DNA of 64,000 nt from Dermanyssus gallinae (GCA_003439945.1 QVRM01006465.1:1-64000); one strand, 5' to 3'; numbered from the stretch's first letter, positions 36,624 to 51,275 are shown. The notes: generated by a model not told the origin, from the sequence alone. Program-made: numbers and translations.

Positions 36624-37445
36624 CTAAAAAGCTGGCTGCAGCCGAGCTTTGGACCCGGGTCTTAGAAATAACCTGCGTTAAGTGAGCGTGTAAAATAAGT
36701 GAGCGTGCAAACCACAGGCCATGTCGTGATGGCGAAAATACCGCCAGAGACCTTCTGGTGCTACATTGTGATCGCAGCGACCTGCGTAAATTTGAGACGC
36801 CTAACAAAACATATTTATACTGATTCCAAGACGGTAGTGTAGAATTTCTATAGCAAATAGGAATCAAAATCATGTCAATTTTAAATTCTCAGTAATAGCT
36901 GCTTTCATAAGGTCCACATCTTTGTTGTCGGTCGATGTTTTTTTAATATAACATACATATGTATTTAACATATATTCAGTACAAAACATGTCTCGACGCT
37001 CGCAATGGGCCTCAATGCCTGTGGCACGGAAACGTCCTTTACGAGGTTTAACCTTAGGACCAAATGTCCGCCGCGGAACTTTTAATACTAGCGTCAACTA
37101 AAGTAGCTCAGCGACTGTGAGTTGAGGTTTATACCAAATCGCAGTTTCGGAGCCTATTTAAAACGCGTGGCTGCAACTCGCAATTTTTCAGCTCTTTTCG
37201 CTGACAAAATGATTCAAAACTTGACAAGTGGCAAATGTTGAATTAGTCGTGGTCGTATAAACAAATATACGTTAGGTGGATATATGTATATAGGGAGCTA
37301 TGTATAGGGAGCAATGCAATCGCTCAGCAGTATACATGAAAAACTATGTTCTGCTGTTTTTTATTTACAAGTCGACGACGAGTTCTGCTTAGACACGCAG
37401 GTTCTGTAGATTTACTGTGATAACGATAATTCCGCCGGATTTCTA
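36624..37445. other. AT-rich spacer, possibly decayed transposon
   Basis: May include more of the transposase scrap on the minus strand, but no motif beyond 36623 is convincing. Confidence 0.3.
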
Positions 37446-37786
37446 TTGAGAGATTTATGTTATTCGCTCACTCAATTGTGGGTGCCCATTGTTGAACCTC
37501 TCCCCGGGCGCACTCTTATTCCGAAGTTTTTTTTGGCGACTGTCAAAATCTTCATGCAAACAAGGCACAACCGCGTGACCGAAAAAGGCGGCGATGCCAA
37601 AGGCAATTTCGTCCCTCTGCAAATAACGAGCCGGCAGCGTTTAACTCTGAATGTGGCAATTGAACCGTAACGAGCAGCTTCACCTTCACAACATGCGCTG
37701 CCGCCTTCAAAGAAGCTGTAGCTCGACCGGAAACAGTTAGATCCTTGGCTTCTTTGGTATCTCTGTTGCTTTTTGGGGGCTTTCAA
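37446..37786 (-). pseudogene. Degraded LINE ORF1 zinc-knuckle remnant
   Basis: The minus-strand frame contains VTRLCLVCMKILTVAKKN. This has the spacing of a CX2CX4HX4C knuckle with the His and last Cys lost. In another frame just downstream is ECARGEVQQWAPTIE, resembling a second LINE ORF1 knuckle. The upstream residues are basic and cysteine-containing. It is short and decayed, so the assignment rests on spacing and flanking pattern. Confidence 0.4.
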
Positions 37787-39209
37787 GACTGTCGGGGAGC
37801 GTCGACATGAACGGAGAAGCAGCGGGATCGTAGGGGCTGGCTTGTTTGGGGTGTCATTGCTGACTTTGCGTTTTTGCGAGCATTATCAAAATATGTAAAA
37901 TAGCTCCACATGAATTCTTCATTTTCTAGACAGACGTAGATTAGCGCTTGCTAGCACAGTCTGTATCTGGTATCGATTAACGTATTTTTCACGCGCATGA
38001 CCATACATACGCAAACACGACGATTTTTTAGCAAAACCTGAATAGTAAATAAATAAATGTTGATTATGACAGTGATTTTTTGTTAGATGTACCCGACAGA
38101 GTCGTGGCTAGGCGTGACCTAGACAATTCATCGAAGTCTTCATTTTGAGCCCTGAAACTACCGTAAAGGCAACGCGGCAACACGTTTCCCCGGGAGGCAC
38201 GCACGCGTACGTTGCAAAAATAACCTCTGACGATTTCCTCCGGCATTAGGCTCAACGTCTTATATGAAGACGATAAATCACCACAGAAGTTATTGTGGCG
38301 TTATTCAGCATTCGCCTGTCTGCTCGCCCCCCCCCCTCTTCTGTCTGTCTGACTCTATATATATAATATATATATATATATATCTGTCTCTGTGTCTTTC
38401 TCTCTCTTGGCTCTTCCGTGCCCCCGGTCTAGCTAGATGCAATGAAAATGCGCCATCATACGCCGCCGGTACCAACCTGATGGTGACAACCCAAGCCCTC
38501 AAGTTTGAAAGAAACCGAAACACCCAAGTTATAGGATACTCGAGCTGCTGCAAATGCCCAGGCTCGTTGGTTGTCATCCACAACAACGAGCTTTCCGTGC
38601 CGACTTTCCTCGTCGTCGTCGTCGTCGTTGTCAAGTTGTTATTTAGCAACGCTTCCGATTCGAACGCAGCACACCGGGCCGTTAGGACGCGACTGGCAAG
38701 AAGACAGGCCACTTCCTGCGGCGTGCAAGAAGAGGCAATTCAATTCAATTTCGATTCGAGCGAGACGATGACGACGACGATGCGACACGTCGTCTGCTGA
38801 TCGACGTCTGCTACCTGCCGCGCTAGCCTTGATCGTTGTACTCTCGACGGCGTAATGACGACAGCGGCGCGGCATGACGTGTGCACAGCGGCGTGCCCCC
38901 TTTAAAACGGAAGCCACCGACTGCTTGGTGGCTTTTTGATGAGGGCGCACCTCGGGTGCCTTCTAGTGGATGAAGCCTTCCGCGTTCCGCCAGCAAGCCA
39001 GCCAGTTTTGCCCCTCAACACAGACAGGTCGGGGAGCCCGCCCGCTCATCTTCCTGTCTGGCTGGCTGGTTGGCTGCGACGAGGACTTCGAATGCATGCA
39101 TATTATGCGTGCGTGCATCCAATGCATGTGGACGGACACATGCTGCATTCGTTGGGTAGCGTCCCAGTCCATCCCACATATACAGACCGCAGCAGATACA
39201 GTCCATTCG
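37787..39209. other. Non-coding spacer
   Basis: C-rich run (38329-38337), (TA)n (38356-38383), GTC triplets (38609-38629). No gene supported. Confidence 0.4.
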
Positions 39210-39388
39210 GGGCTGACTCTCAGCCAAGATTTAACGCGCATGGGACTGCTTTTCGCATTGCTTCACAGACGGACCCCCACAAATACAAATGTGGGGCAAC
39301 GGTGGGGCTCGAACCCGCGCACCTGCTATGTGTCTCCTCCGGTCGCGAGGCGCAGACGCATGCCACCACAACGCCACCGGGCTCGACC
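39210..39388 (-). mobile_element. SINE family B, minus copy
   Basis: On the minus strand the head is GGTCGAGCCCGGTGGCG, the B box GGTTCGAGCCC, and the body contains GGGGGTCCGTCTGTGAAGCA. The end is GGCTGAGAGTCAGCC. It is closest in sequence to the 16.8-kb copy. Short apparent ORFs across it, with a GQRWGSNPRT-like string shared by the other copies, are translations of the SINE rather than protein homology. Confidence 0.75.
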
Positions 39389-40329
39389 GCAGATACAGTC
39401 AGTACGTAGTAAATGTCCCTGACTCGAACAACAGACCTCAACGAGCGGATCAGGATCGAAAAACAAACGGACGCATTACAGTGCATCGTGCAGTAGTACA
39501 CAGCATAATGTGCATACTGCTATGTACGTGAGTCGACGACCTGTGAACGCAGGTATGAGTGGCATCGGGCCAAATTTAAACGCTAAGTACTATTCTCCCT
39601 CCCCCGGCGCCCCCGCCCATACCACTTCCTTCGCCCCTCCGCTCGCCCTGCACGACACGGCAACTCAGTCAGGAGGGCCAATAGTACCACAGCAGATACG
39701 ACGAATACGGCTGCGGGTTTGAATGTCCGCTGTGGAGCATGGCACGATGTACCAGCTTGGCGCGATCCGCTTTCCGGGAGGGAGTGTGCTGCTTCGATTG
39801 AATGGGAGGGGGGGAAGGGGGGCATGTCGCCGTGGCCTATCAGCGAGGCAGAGTCTTTATGGCGCCGGGACCAGCAGGACTACCCCCGGGGGCGGCAGCG
39901 GCACCAGCAGCTGCAGACTGCTCCAGTAAGAGTAAGACGGTGCCCATCCTAAAACTGTCAGATTGTGGGCGTTCGCGGAATCCATCTGGGGGTCACTTGG
40001 CCAAGTCGTCTTGATCCATCCTTTTTCCTGCTGCTGCTGCTGCGGTGTGACGGCGGCGGCGGTTGGCTGCTTCCTACTCGTCCCGTGGCCAGGAACGTGC
40101 CAGCCTTTTCTGTCTGATACGCGCAGGTTCCGTTCCCGCTTAGATCAGCCTTCCGCGAAGCACAGACACAGCGAGCCTGACAATGGCGCGGCACTTTTTA
40201 GACTCAATCTATATTCAAACGAAACCAGACGAAGGTAGAAGAGTTCTTATCCTAATGATACTATCTTCATCAAACAAAAAACGAAAAAGCAGAAGCGGTG
40301 GACGGAGAAGTGGTTTAGTGAAGAAGTGG

Positions 40330-40353
40330 CCCCCCCCCCCCCCCCCCCCCCCC
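40330..40353. repeat. C24 homopolymer
   Basis: Twenty-four consecutive C. The apparent frames across it are polyproline/polyglycine artefacts. Confidence 0.9.
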
Positions 40354-42970
40354 GCCGTTGGTGTGTAGGGTACGTCTGAGCTGAGTCGACTTGTGCCTAG
40401 GCCAAAACCTCCTCCGACCACGAGAGGAATCGTCTCGAAATCGGTAATGAAATCGTCGCGTGGGGAGATGATCGAGAACATTTCCGTGAATATCTATCTC
40501 CTCGAGCATTTCGTGCGATCCCTTCCAGCATTTTATGTCTCATTCTCAGACGCGAGCCATTTCTGCGGCCTGCACCGCCACCACCTATTGCGCCTTTAAC
40601 CATGGAGTATGTCATCAGTGTGCAGCGTCTACGGCAGTATCTTGTGAATGGTATAGTCGTAGACAAAAAACCAAAGTCAGCTAGGATATCAGCGAAAGGC
40701 TTTACGAGAAGAGGGGAGGAAAACCCGTCATTTGGGCGGTTTATACGCGTAAACCAAATGGGCGGCCGTAATAGGCAAGAGGCGGATTGCCAATGAACAC
40801 TAGCGTATTACTTAGCCCCCTCCCCGCCCCTGTTTCCTGCTCTATGCAGCACGCGCGCAAGACGTGGCGTTAGTCGGTAAGCCAAGTAGTCTGTCTTGTC
40901 GGTACCGGACGGTACGCTGCGTCATAACGTTTTTGTTACCTTCTTTTTTGGCTTTTATTCAGTACAGACATCTTGAGTCACTCACTGCCTTCTCACAGGT
41001 AAAGAATGTAGGTGATTGCTTACCTCTAGGTCAATTCCTAGCGCAACGAACGAGCGTCGTTTCTTGCAAAAACGCGGGACACGGATCTTCGACGAGCCTA
41101 TTCTCAAGAGTTTGGCACGGACCGGTCAGAGGGCCGTAGCGGGAACAATGACGTTGCTGACCCCCCCCCCCTTGACCCACCCGAAAGGTGCACTCCGCAC
41201 ACAACACGTAGACGCGCAGACAGAGGACACGGATACACCCATACAGTGGTGACCCAGTAGGTGATATACGACTGCAATAAATTCTCTCGCCCGCATTGAG
41301 ACCTGCTCTCCCGGCCAAACTCTCTATTTTCCCTTGTTCCTTTGTGTGTGGGTCTCCCCCGTCCCCTTTCCCGCCGTCTGACATTTTCATTCTTTTTCCC
41401 TCTTTGCACTGCTTCTCATGTGTGCCGGCGTCGTCTTTCATAGCTTCGGAGGAAATAACAGCGGCGACCCGCTGTTGTTCGTTTTGGCCCCATTGAGCCC
41501 TGTCCGGCGGTAGCAGCGATCGTGTCGACGGCCGGGCAGTCTCCGCCCCCAGCCCATCTATATAAATATATGTACATGCTGCGCGACTTCACACGGCAGT
41601 TGTCCGCGTCGAGATTCAAATATTTCCAACAGGTCACCAGGCCACTCGCACTTCCGCTTCTATTTCCGCCGCCCGAGAAATAGATGGACAATAGATGAGA
41701 GCGGGCGGGGCAACAACAGTAACAACAACAGCAGCAGCAGCAACGACTACAATGACAAAAGCGACGACGACGACAACGACGACAGCGCCGACGGGAAAAT
41801 GTTGAATGAGAAAGAAAATGAAGCAGAATAAGAAACGCTGAGGGAAGGCGGAAGAAGGGGCAAAAGGGAAGTCATCTAGAAAGGACCTGTATGAACAACG
41901 ACCGCCGGTTGGTCGGTCGTGTTGATCGGCGGTGGTAGTGAGTTTTGCGTTACGTACAGATAAAAATACACACGTCTATACACTCGCCTGTGTGTTGTCG
42001 GCGTGTGTGTGTGCGTACGTGCGTGCGGGCGGGTGCACGCTCAGGTTGTTTTCACGGGCGTGTAACAAACAGCCCCCCGGGGGTCGGCCAGCGAATGACC
42101 ACCCCTGAACAGTGCCGCGGCACTTACCACTGTTGCCGCTGTTGCAGCAAACCAAAAATGGCCACAAGGAGGCGGCAGGATACCATTGGCAGGCAGGCCG
42201 CTTCGGCTAGCTGAGCTGGCCAAGCTCACGAAGGTGTCCTGCACGAACAAACCCCTTCCGCCGGGGTCCTGAGCCGGGGCCGATTTCTTGCAATCGAGCT
42301 CGCCATTCATTCAAGCTGACCGATTCGACAGACGGACAGACAGATCGGGTTCGCGAAGACGGCGCGTTGCGGTGAAAGCTATGCTACCACGCTCATGCTT
42401 CTGCCAGGACAGGAAAGGCCAGAGCACGGCTGGATCATGAGTGACCCTTCGTTCGATCCGCACCGCCGCCGCTGCGCCTGTTCCTAGACATTTTGCTCAT
42501 GTTCTTTCTTCATATGACCAGTCGCAGCTCGGGGTCGCCTAAGTTAGTGATGGTGATGACGGTGGACGTGCTGAAAGCTGGTTATGTGGTTGGCGAAGGG
42601 AAATTGCCTTGGTGCCTGCTCCACGGGAACGTGTTTTTCCACGAACAACAAAATGCACCTATCTAAAAAAGGTGCTGCACTTGCCGACTTCTTGCCGGAG
42701 CGTTCAAAAGCTATCAATAATTTTCTCTCGTGACAAATGAATCAACGGTAGAAATGTATATCATAAGACGCCTATAATGTTAGTTTCAGTAACACGTATT
42801 GAATGCTAACTGCACAGGCTCTTATAGGTATTAAAAGCAATCTATACATGCACCTTATATAGCTTATAATTAAAAGTTGGTCAGTACATGTGCATACATG
42901 CACTAATCTATGTTACGTACAGGCTTTATAACTTTATAAGAAACCGTGTGCAGTTAAATTTCATTAAACG

Positions 42971-42971
<1 letters not shown>

Positions 42972-43030
<59 letters not shown>
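42972..43030. repeat. (TA)n microsatellite
   Basis: About 59 bases of alternating TA. Confidence 0.95.
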
Positions 43031-43037
<7 letters not shown>

Positions 43038-44127
43038 TACATGCATGCATACATACATATAGATCAGTGAATATGTATGTGTTATATGCGACTATGGGTC
43101 ATAATAATCTCGAGACTTAAAACGACGTGAGTTCATCGCATAGTGCACGATCGACTTGTAATCTGTTATTTCATTGCTCGTTGCAAAAAAATTACTGCCT
43201 TGCAATCTTATCGACTGCCGGTCTCGGTCATTTGGGTGGGACAGGATAGCAACTGCGAGAATGCGAGATACAAATCGACGGAAGAAGACATAGCAAAAAA
43301 AAGAGCGTCAGGACAAACCAGGATAGCCGCCGTCCGGGTGCCTCCTTCAGCGCTAGGATTTGGTCTTAATTTCCTGCGCTTACCCGTGAGTGTCCTGCAG
43401 CACGTGACGCGGCCGTTGAACGGTCTACCCATCAATCGATTCCGCAACGAAGCGATAAAGGACGAAGCACGAAAGCAGCGGCAATCTGCCCCAACGCCAG
43501 TTTGCTCCTCCCAACTCACTTTCGCTTGTCTCTTTGCTTTGACTTGCGTTTTCTTGGCCTGGCCAGGCCCGCTTTGGACTGACGCAGGCCGGGGGGCCTC
43601 TCGCGGGTTTATCGAGAGTAGTAGGACATATTGTAGGCAAGTCTTACGGCCTGCTATATGCCTCATTTCGTTGTATTCCCGCGTCGGAGAAGTTGTAGAA
43701 CTATAGAAATAGAGCCAAGGCCCGGACAACGAGGCACCCGGCAACGTTTTCGCTGGCCGCCGGCCCGCCATCCATAGGCGACTACGTGCTCACGAAAGCC
43801 CCTATCCCGTTTTGCCAAGACATATAAGCGCCCAAACATAGGTTCGTCGGACCATCACTACAGCAACAGCGGCGGCGGCGACGGCAGCGGTCGAAGACAC
43901 CACTGTCACCGACAATCCGTCAGTCTCCAATACTACGACACCTAGTACAATTGCTACCGCTGATGTTCCTGTTAACACCAGCGCCTCCAATACTAGCAGT
44001 TGCCAGCGCCAAGGACTTCTTTCTCCCTTTCTTCCTTCCTTCTTGCCTTCCACGTTTATCATCATCTAACCCAGCTCAATTTTCCTACACACCTTTAGCA
44101 ACTTCTTCGGCGGCTGGGTCTCGCAGG

Positions 44128-44158
<31 letters not shown>

Positions 44159-44367
44159 TATGAAAGTCTAAACAGGAAAACGAGCACTTTGGAGGGATAC
44201 GACACCGCTTCAGAACACGCAACAGAAGCCTTACCGCATGGCTCCGCAGTTCTTTACAAGTAAGGTCGTCATGTCCGCCAGTAGACAGCGAGCAACTAAA
44301 TCTACGCCCACTTACGAATCATACTCAGTACGCACGACACGATCCTAAGCATTGAACGGGTATTGAA

Positions 44368-44460
44368 AGACCAATTTTTGTACAATGTTTGTGAACTTTC
44401 GGGCCGCGTTCGACTCGGTGTCAAGGCATATTCAAATGCTTATAATGTGTATACATAATA
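44368..44460 (+). pseudogene. Reverse-transcriptase motif A scrap
   Basis: A frame reading FVNFRAAFDSVSRHI matches the RT motif A pattern (F-x-D-F-R-x-A-F-D-S-V) of non-LTR retrotransposons, with the first catalytic Asp changed to Asn. It runs directly into a (TA)n tract at 44478. Only about 30 codons survive. Confidence 0.45.
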
Positions 44461-44474
44461 AATAAAAACAAATA

Positions 44475-44520
<46 letters not shown>

Positions 44521-44896
44521 GCTACTGAATAAAAAAGCACCATCCCTGACCGTACAACGCTGGCATGTGTTGGTAATGCATAGCGAAACGTACGCTGTAG
44601 TATGCTATAATCATTTGTGTGGCCTGCTGTTAGCGTATACGCTGCTCAGCTGGATGGCTAATATACTTGCTATCTAGTTCAGCGTTTACGCCCCCAAAAT
44701 CGTATCGGTACTCTGGGCCAATGGCGATACAACCAGGCGCGACATGACATTTTCCAGTGACGTATCCAAACAACCGCCTGCACGATGACATGTGCTGTCC
44801 AGCTAGCGTTACAGTTTGTGAACGGGACAACAAAAAACAAAAGACACGACTCTTTGTAATACTGCATATGTATTCATAGAACTGCGATGTATACAC

Positions 44897-44931
<35 letters not shown>

Positions 44932-45540
44932 GAGCCTCTGTTATGTGGCATACGCCCACGTCCCCGTATTCATTCGACTCTGTCATTTTTCCCATATTTA
45001 CTTTCAAAATGCGTCATGTAAAATGCAGCAAAATGTTTTCAGAACGCGCTATCTGTTAGGAGTGGGCTATTTCAGAACATGCTACCGCTTTCATGTTTAC
45101 TTATCTCGTCATTTGACTCTCGTTTGTACACTGGCAGCATTCATTGGTAAAGCATCGTGCCCATTCCCCAACGAGCAGTCAAATTTACATTTTAGATTGT
45201 ATTTTAGTTTGACGAAACGTGTTGCATTAAACCTCCAAGCATACAGAAAACATTCCAGCCCTTTTATATATATATATATATATATAACTTGTTCAACCGC
45301 CGAAAAAATTTCCGTATATATATATAGCATTTGTCTACTTAGCCTTTGACCAAAATTCACGCTGTTGATGGGAAACTTGTCTATATGTACCACATATTTA
45401 ATCTGCAACAAGGCGTAATTTAGGATGTAAGCAGCCCCAATGCGAGACAATGTAAATGCAAGCGACACAGCATACGTCTAATAAGGGCTGTGTCAGCAGC
45501 TTACATTTACCTCCCTACATATATACAAATGGGTAATATT
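44461..45540. other. AT-rich spacer
   Basis: (TA)n at 44478-44517, 44898-44931 and 45266-45287. No gene seen. Confidence 0.4.
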
Positions 45541-45955
45541 ATAAGACAGGTAAAAGATAATAAATAAACCTATCAAGTAATAAACATTGCTCAGCATAGT
45601 GTTCTTAGAGCTCCGCATACATAATTCAGCGTTTTAATTTATAGATCTTTTCGGACAAGTAGAAAGTCTCGAAACAAAAAACTTTAGTTTTTAACTGGTG
45701 AGATCTGCATGATGCGCACCGAACGTCCTTATTTTTTTATTAGACTCTTATAAGAGTCTTATAAGACAGGTAAAAGGTAATAAATGAACTTATCAAGTAA
45801 TAAACATTGCTCAACATAGTGTTCTTAGAGTTCCGCATACATGGTTCAGCAGTGTTTTAATTTAAAGATCTTGTCGGACAAGTAAAATGTCTCGAAACAA
45901 AAAAAATAGTTTTTAACTGGTGAAATCTGCATTCTGCATACCGAGCGTCCTTGTT
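45541..45955. repeat. 220-bp tandem duplication
   Basis: Copy 1 (45541-45733) and copy 2 (45761-45955) both begin ATAAGACAGGTAAAAG and end CCGARCGTCCTTRTT, with roughly ten percent differences. A 16-base perfect palindrome, GACTCTTATAAGAGTC, lies in the junction at 45744-45759. No coding frame is present. Confidence 0.8.
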
Positions 45956-46937
45956 AAAACCATGGTAGTGTGGGAGTCACACACCCACTAAAAAGTCGTT
46001 TTTTTCCCTTGTAGGGGCTGGCCGCAGTACTGTTTTCTCGAGATTACCTCGCCTGGTCGCTTTGACTTGTCATTGAAGCTGCTAAAGGTGGTTGTTTTTG
46101 TCTCGGAGGCAAATTCTGCGAATCTTCATACCATAAGCCGGGATTTATGATCTTTAAGGGAACTTAAGGGGGCATTTTGGCAATCCATAAGTAGTCGCCA
46201 CCTCGGGATTCCTTAAGGGGTCCTTAAGGTGAACGCCATTGCCGGTGCTCCATCCTTAGTGAGCTCTTTTAAGATGTCCTATTGCTCGACGGACTCATCT
46301 AGGTCTCGGCTTATGACAGCTTTGGTCTGTGAGACTGTTTGGGCTGTCAAGTCCAAAGACGCTTCTTGTGTTGGGGAAAGTTATCAGTGGCGTCGGGAGT
46401 AGTAACTCGCACAATCAGGCGGATTTCGCCTGTAGCTGTTCTAGGAAGGTCTTTTAAGGTCTACTCCAGCAGTCGCTAGACTAATCAATCACTCGATTGC
46501 CCGTGTTGGAACTGAACCATTACTTTAATCCTCTCGATTATCAGGATATTGCGATTCTACAAGACACAGTCTTCTTTTTCTTGAGGTGCGGCAATGCATC
46601 TTGCAGTCCGGAGAATCGTAGCGATAGTTGAGATCGGTTAGTCGGTTAACGATCGACCACTGTAGCAGCAATAAAGCTATTGAAAGCTTGAAGTCTTGTC
46701 ACCTAGAATGCTTGTCTTGCTGAGACTGGTGGCACGTATATGTGCGGGCAGACCATTTCCTTTATATGTGGTCTGCGTATTGTTTTCCGGTTAGCTCCTC
46801 TTTTTAGGGGGAGGCGCTTTTTTTTAATTATTCTGGTGGTCCTGTGCTCTACGACAAATTTCACGCACATTTAAACCCAGCGTTTGTAGGGCAAGCAAGC
46901 GCGCGAGTTTTCTTCGTGGGGGCTTACCTGTCGAAGT

Positions 46938-47000
46938 GGTAAATAAATTCGATATTACCTGATATGTTTAAAGCGGTAAATAAGTATGATATTACCTGAT
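46938..47000. repeat. 37-bp-period short tandem repeat
   Basis: GGTAAATAA...GATATTACCTGAT occurs at 46938-46963 and again at 46975-47000. Each copy begins GGTAA and ends near TTACC, making it weakly palindromic. Confidence 0.6.
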
Positions 47001-48269
47001 CTATGTATCACTGTAACACGAAATGTTCCGTAATTCCGCTATTCTTGTATTACAGCAGTTACACGTAGGTATGCTTATATTTCAGATTATATGACTGCTT
47101 CTTTTTATTTTATCCTTATTTTTATATACTCAAACGTTTTAATAATTCATATACTCTTTCAAATATTGGTAGTTGCTTTAAGTAGCCATACTAGGACATG
47201 CAGTGACTTAAGGCCACTTAACAGTTTTACATACAAGCAAACTGCTTTTTGTTGCTTGTAGTAAACAGTAGCTGACGCAAATGTGGCCATTAGAGCCCCT
47301 GCTTCAAAAATGCTGTCTGCGCATTTTCCATATGCTTAGCACAAATAAACCGCGTATTCAGGGGCAGCACAGAATAATACGTGATTAAAATCAGGTTGGA
47401 GCTAATAATAAAAGGAGAGTACATTTTATCAATCGACACGTGTTTTCGGTGAACGTTATACTAAACCAGGCAATAAATGGACCATAATAGGTTAGTTTAT
47501 AATTAAACGCTACAAATGCACCGTTGACTGTGTGACGAAAATTGTGGCAGACACAGCCTCATTAGTAGATTCGCATGACACTTTCCCACGCGCCTATACA
47601 GAGTCTCCCAGAATTCGTCCAACAAACTTTAGGACCTTGTACAAATCGGCAAATAAATTATTATTCTAATCGAACAAGGGACGAAAATGTCTTCTAAAAA
47701 ATGAGTAATTCAGTGCAGACGTCAGAGTATAAGAATTGCAAAGAATTTTGTTAAGAATGATCTTCAATACAACATTTGTTCTGGTCCGAGCTAACGTAAA
47801 ATGCAACTTAACAGGTGCACTTAACAAATTTTCCTTCAAACGCGCAGGTGTGATTGGTTTGTCGATAGGCTGTCGCAAGCGCATATAAGTGAATAGATGT
47901 CAGGACAAAAAGCTTGGAACAACCACTGGTAATATTGCCTTCACTCCAAAAAGACATTTCCGCTCCCTTGTCCCATTCAAAACAATAAATATTTTTTGTC
48001 GGGTTGCACTGCACATATATATCTCAGAGGTACTAGCCATAATTCAAAACCGCAAAACGCACCAAACGCCCCTTAAATCTAAACGAGGAAAGAATATGCC
48101 TATTCCGCCTTAAAAAATATTTTTTTGCATGCTGGGTATCATGCGAACGCAGACTTGCCATTTTCAAGGGCTTAAGCTGTCTCGACAAATTAAGGAGCAC
48201 TTGCTCCTAATTCTGGCGCGGGGCGCATTTCGACATGGAATTACTATCCAACATTCTTCTACTAGCATC

Positions 48270-48271
<2 letters not shown>

Positions 48272-48336
<65 letters not shown>

Positions 48337-48337
48337 C
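48272..48337. repeat. (TA)n microsatellite
   Basis: About 66 bases of alternating TA. Confidence 0.95.
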
Positions 48338-49013
48338 GCGCATACATTAAAATCATTCAGTGAAACACTACAGTGAAAATAGGATGTCACGTATTATGTC
48401 TTTGACTGATCTTCTTTTTCGTTTATTCAATAGCAGTTTGCCAACGATGTTCTGATATCCCCGATACCAAGGCTTGACACTTGATATCGTTGTGGGTGCC
48501 TGTGTGGCCATACTTTTGCCAACAACAAAGTCGGCTCCGCTTTCGCAGACGAAACATTGCAAACTAGTATTCTCAAATATATTCTCAAATATTCATCTTA
48601 TCTCTCTCCCTCTCTCTCTCAAGAGATATTTCTATCAAATGCACGTTTTTTACACATCTCCTGTTCAACATCATATAAATACAATATACATCTGTCATTT
48701 CTGTCGCTTGGTCAAAAGTAAGTGGTTGTTCATGATAGTCTATCTATCGATCTATAATACATGTGTGGATGAATGTATTTGTGTGGGTGTGAGAGTGAGC
48801 ATCTCTATGCATATGTACAATGAGCCTTTGTAACGTATGTGTGTAATGTGCGGACTAGCTGGTAGGCGGCTGCGGTCGGCATTTTGGAGTCCGCGCAAAC
48901 CAGAGCGGAGTCTGCCGCTGTATATATGTGTTTGCTGCCCCTGCCGATTTGTGTTTGTTATATTTGCGTGCCGATCGAATCGAACACCCGAGTCGCATCG
49001 GATCATCGCCTCA

Positions 49014-49019
49014 TTTATT
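49014..49019 (-). promoter_or_regulatory. Possible Msx poly(A) signal
   Basis: TTTATT on the plus strand reads AATAAA on the minus strand, about 0.9 kb downstream of the Msx stop. The sequence between is CAA/CAG-rich (49180-49215, 49440-49575, 49780-49835), as expected for a repeat-rich 3' UTR or flank. A six-base motif in this AT-rich context is weak evidence. Confidence 0.2.
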
Positions 49020-49909
49020 ACTGCCGTGGCGGCGGCAGGGTTCCGTTACAGTGAGCCACTGTATCAACCACGACAACAACAGCAATTTCTTCGTCTTTTT
49101 CATCATCTTCTTGTTGTCTGTCATGACCGCAACTGGTGTAGATGAAGCGCTTGCGTGTGCTAGCTAGCGCAAAGGTTCTGCTCTGATGCTGTTGTTGTTG
49201 CTGCTGCTGCTGCCGCTGCTGATGCTGTGGGGGCAAGATGTGGGGGTGTGGGTGGAGCGGCTGTTTGACGCAGCAACCCTCTAAGCTTGTTGGTTGCTTG
49301 TTGACGTTCCAAGAACACAACCAGCCAAGCAGGCAGGCATGCAAGCAAGCAAGTAAAGGGAGGTTTCGGAGATGACCAGAGCGAGCTGGTAATCTCGGCG
49401 AGGCTACCGCTGTGTTTAAGGACGGAGACAAGAACTGACTATTGCTCTTGTTGCTGCTGCTGTTCTTGTTGTTGTTGTTGTTGTTGTTTTGTTGTTGTGG
49501 CCGTTGGTTTTGTTGTTGCGGATGTTGTTGCTGTTGTTGTTATCGCGGTTGCTGTTGTTGTTGCTGCTTTTACTACATCGATAACTTCTTATTCGCCTTC
49601 TCTATCGTGCTGAACTGCCTCCTCTCGTCGTGCGAGCAATTCTCGTGAAGATGAATGAAAAGAGAGATATGCGACGAGACACGACGGGGGAGCGCTAGTT
49701 AGATCGGTTGGTTGGGTCGCGAGGAGAAACCGCGCACCCCAACACGTTGCTTGGCCTGCCTGCTAGTTTATACACCGGCTTGTTGTTGCTGTTGCTTGTA
49801 GCTGTTGTTGCTGCTGCTGTTGTGTTGTCATTGCTGTTGACTATCTAACTAACTAGTTAACTACTAACGAACGAACGAACACAGGCGATCCGCCGTAAAG
49901 CGTGCCGTC

Positions 49910-51275
<1,366 letters not shown>

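Larger units (their letters stand above)
39389..44367. other. GC-rich and repeat-rich non-coding DNA
   Basis: Contains the C24 run, C-rich tracts (41160-41170), CAA/GAC triplets (41711-41790), GT repeats (42000-42015) and TA tracts at 42972 and 44132-44158. The stretch 43143-43771 is open for 187 codons on both strands without any recognisable motif. Confidence 0.45.
45956..49909. other. Downstream flank of Msx
   Basis: Mostly AT-rich unique sequence (46.0-48.8 kb) with CTTAAGG-type repeats (46150-46230) and the TA tract at 48272. From 49.0 kb it is CAA/CAG-rich on the minus strand and may be Msx 3' UTR. No other gene is supported. Confidence 0.4.

Noticed and set aside
38895..38938. Stem-loop plus T-run resembling a bacterial terminator (GCCACC...GGTGGC)
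   Set aside because: The window is eukaryotic, so Rho-independent terminators are not expected. A short GC stem followed by T5 arises easily by chance.
39802..39925. Possible first coding exon (ATG at 39802, donor GTAAGAGT at 39926)
   Set aside because: Three overlapping frames are open here, the peptide is alanine/proline-rich low complexity, and no homology is apparent.
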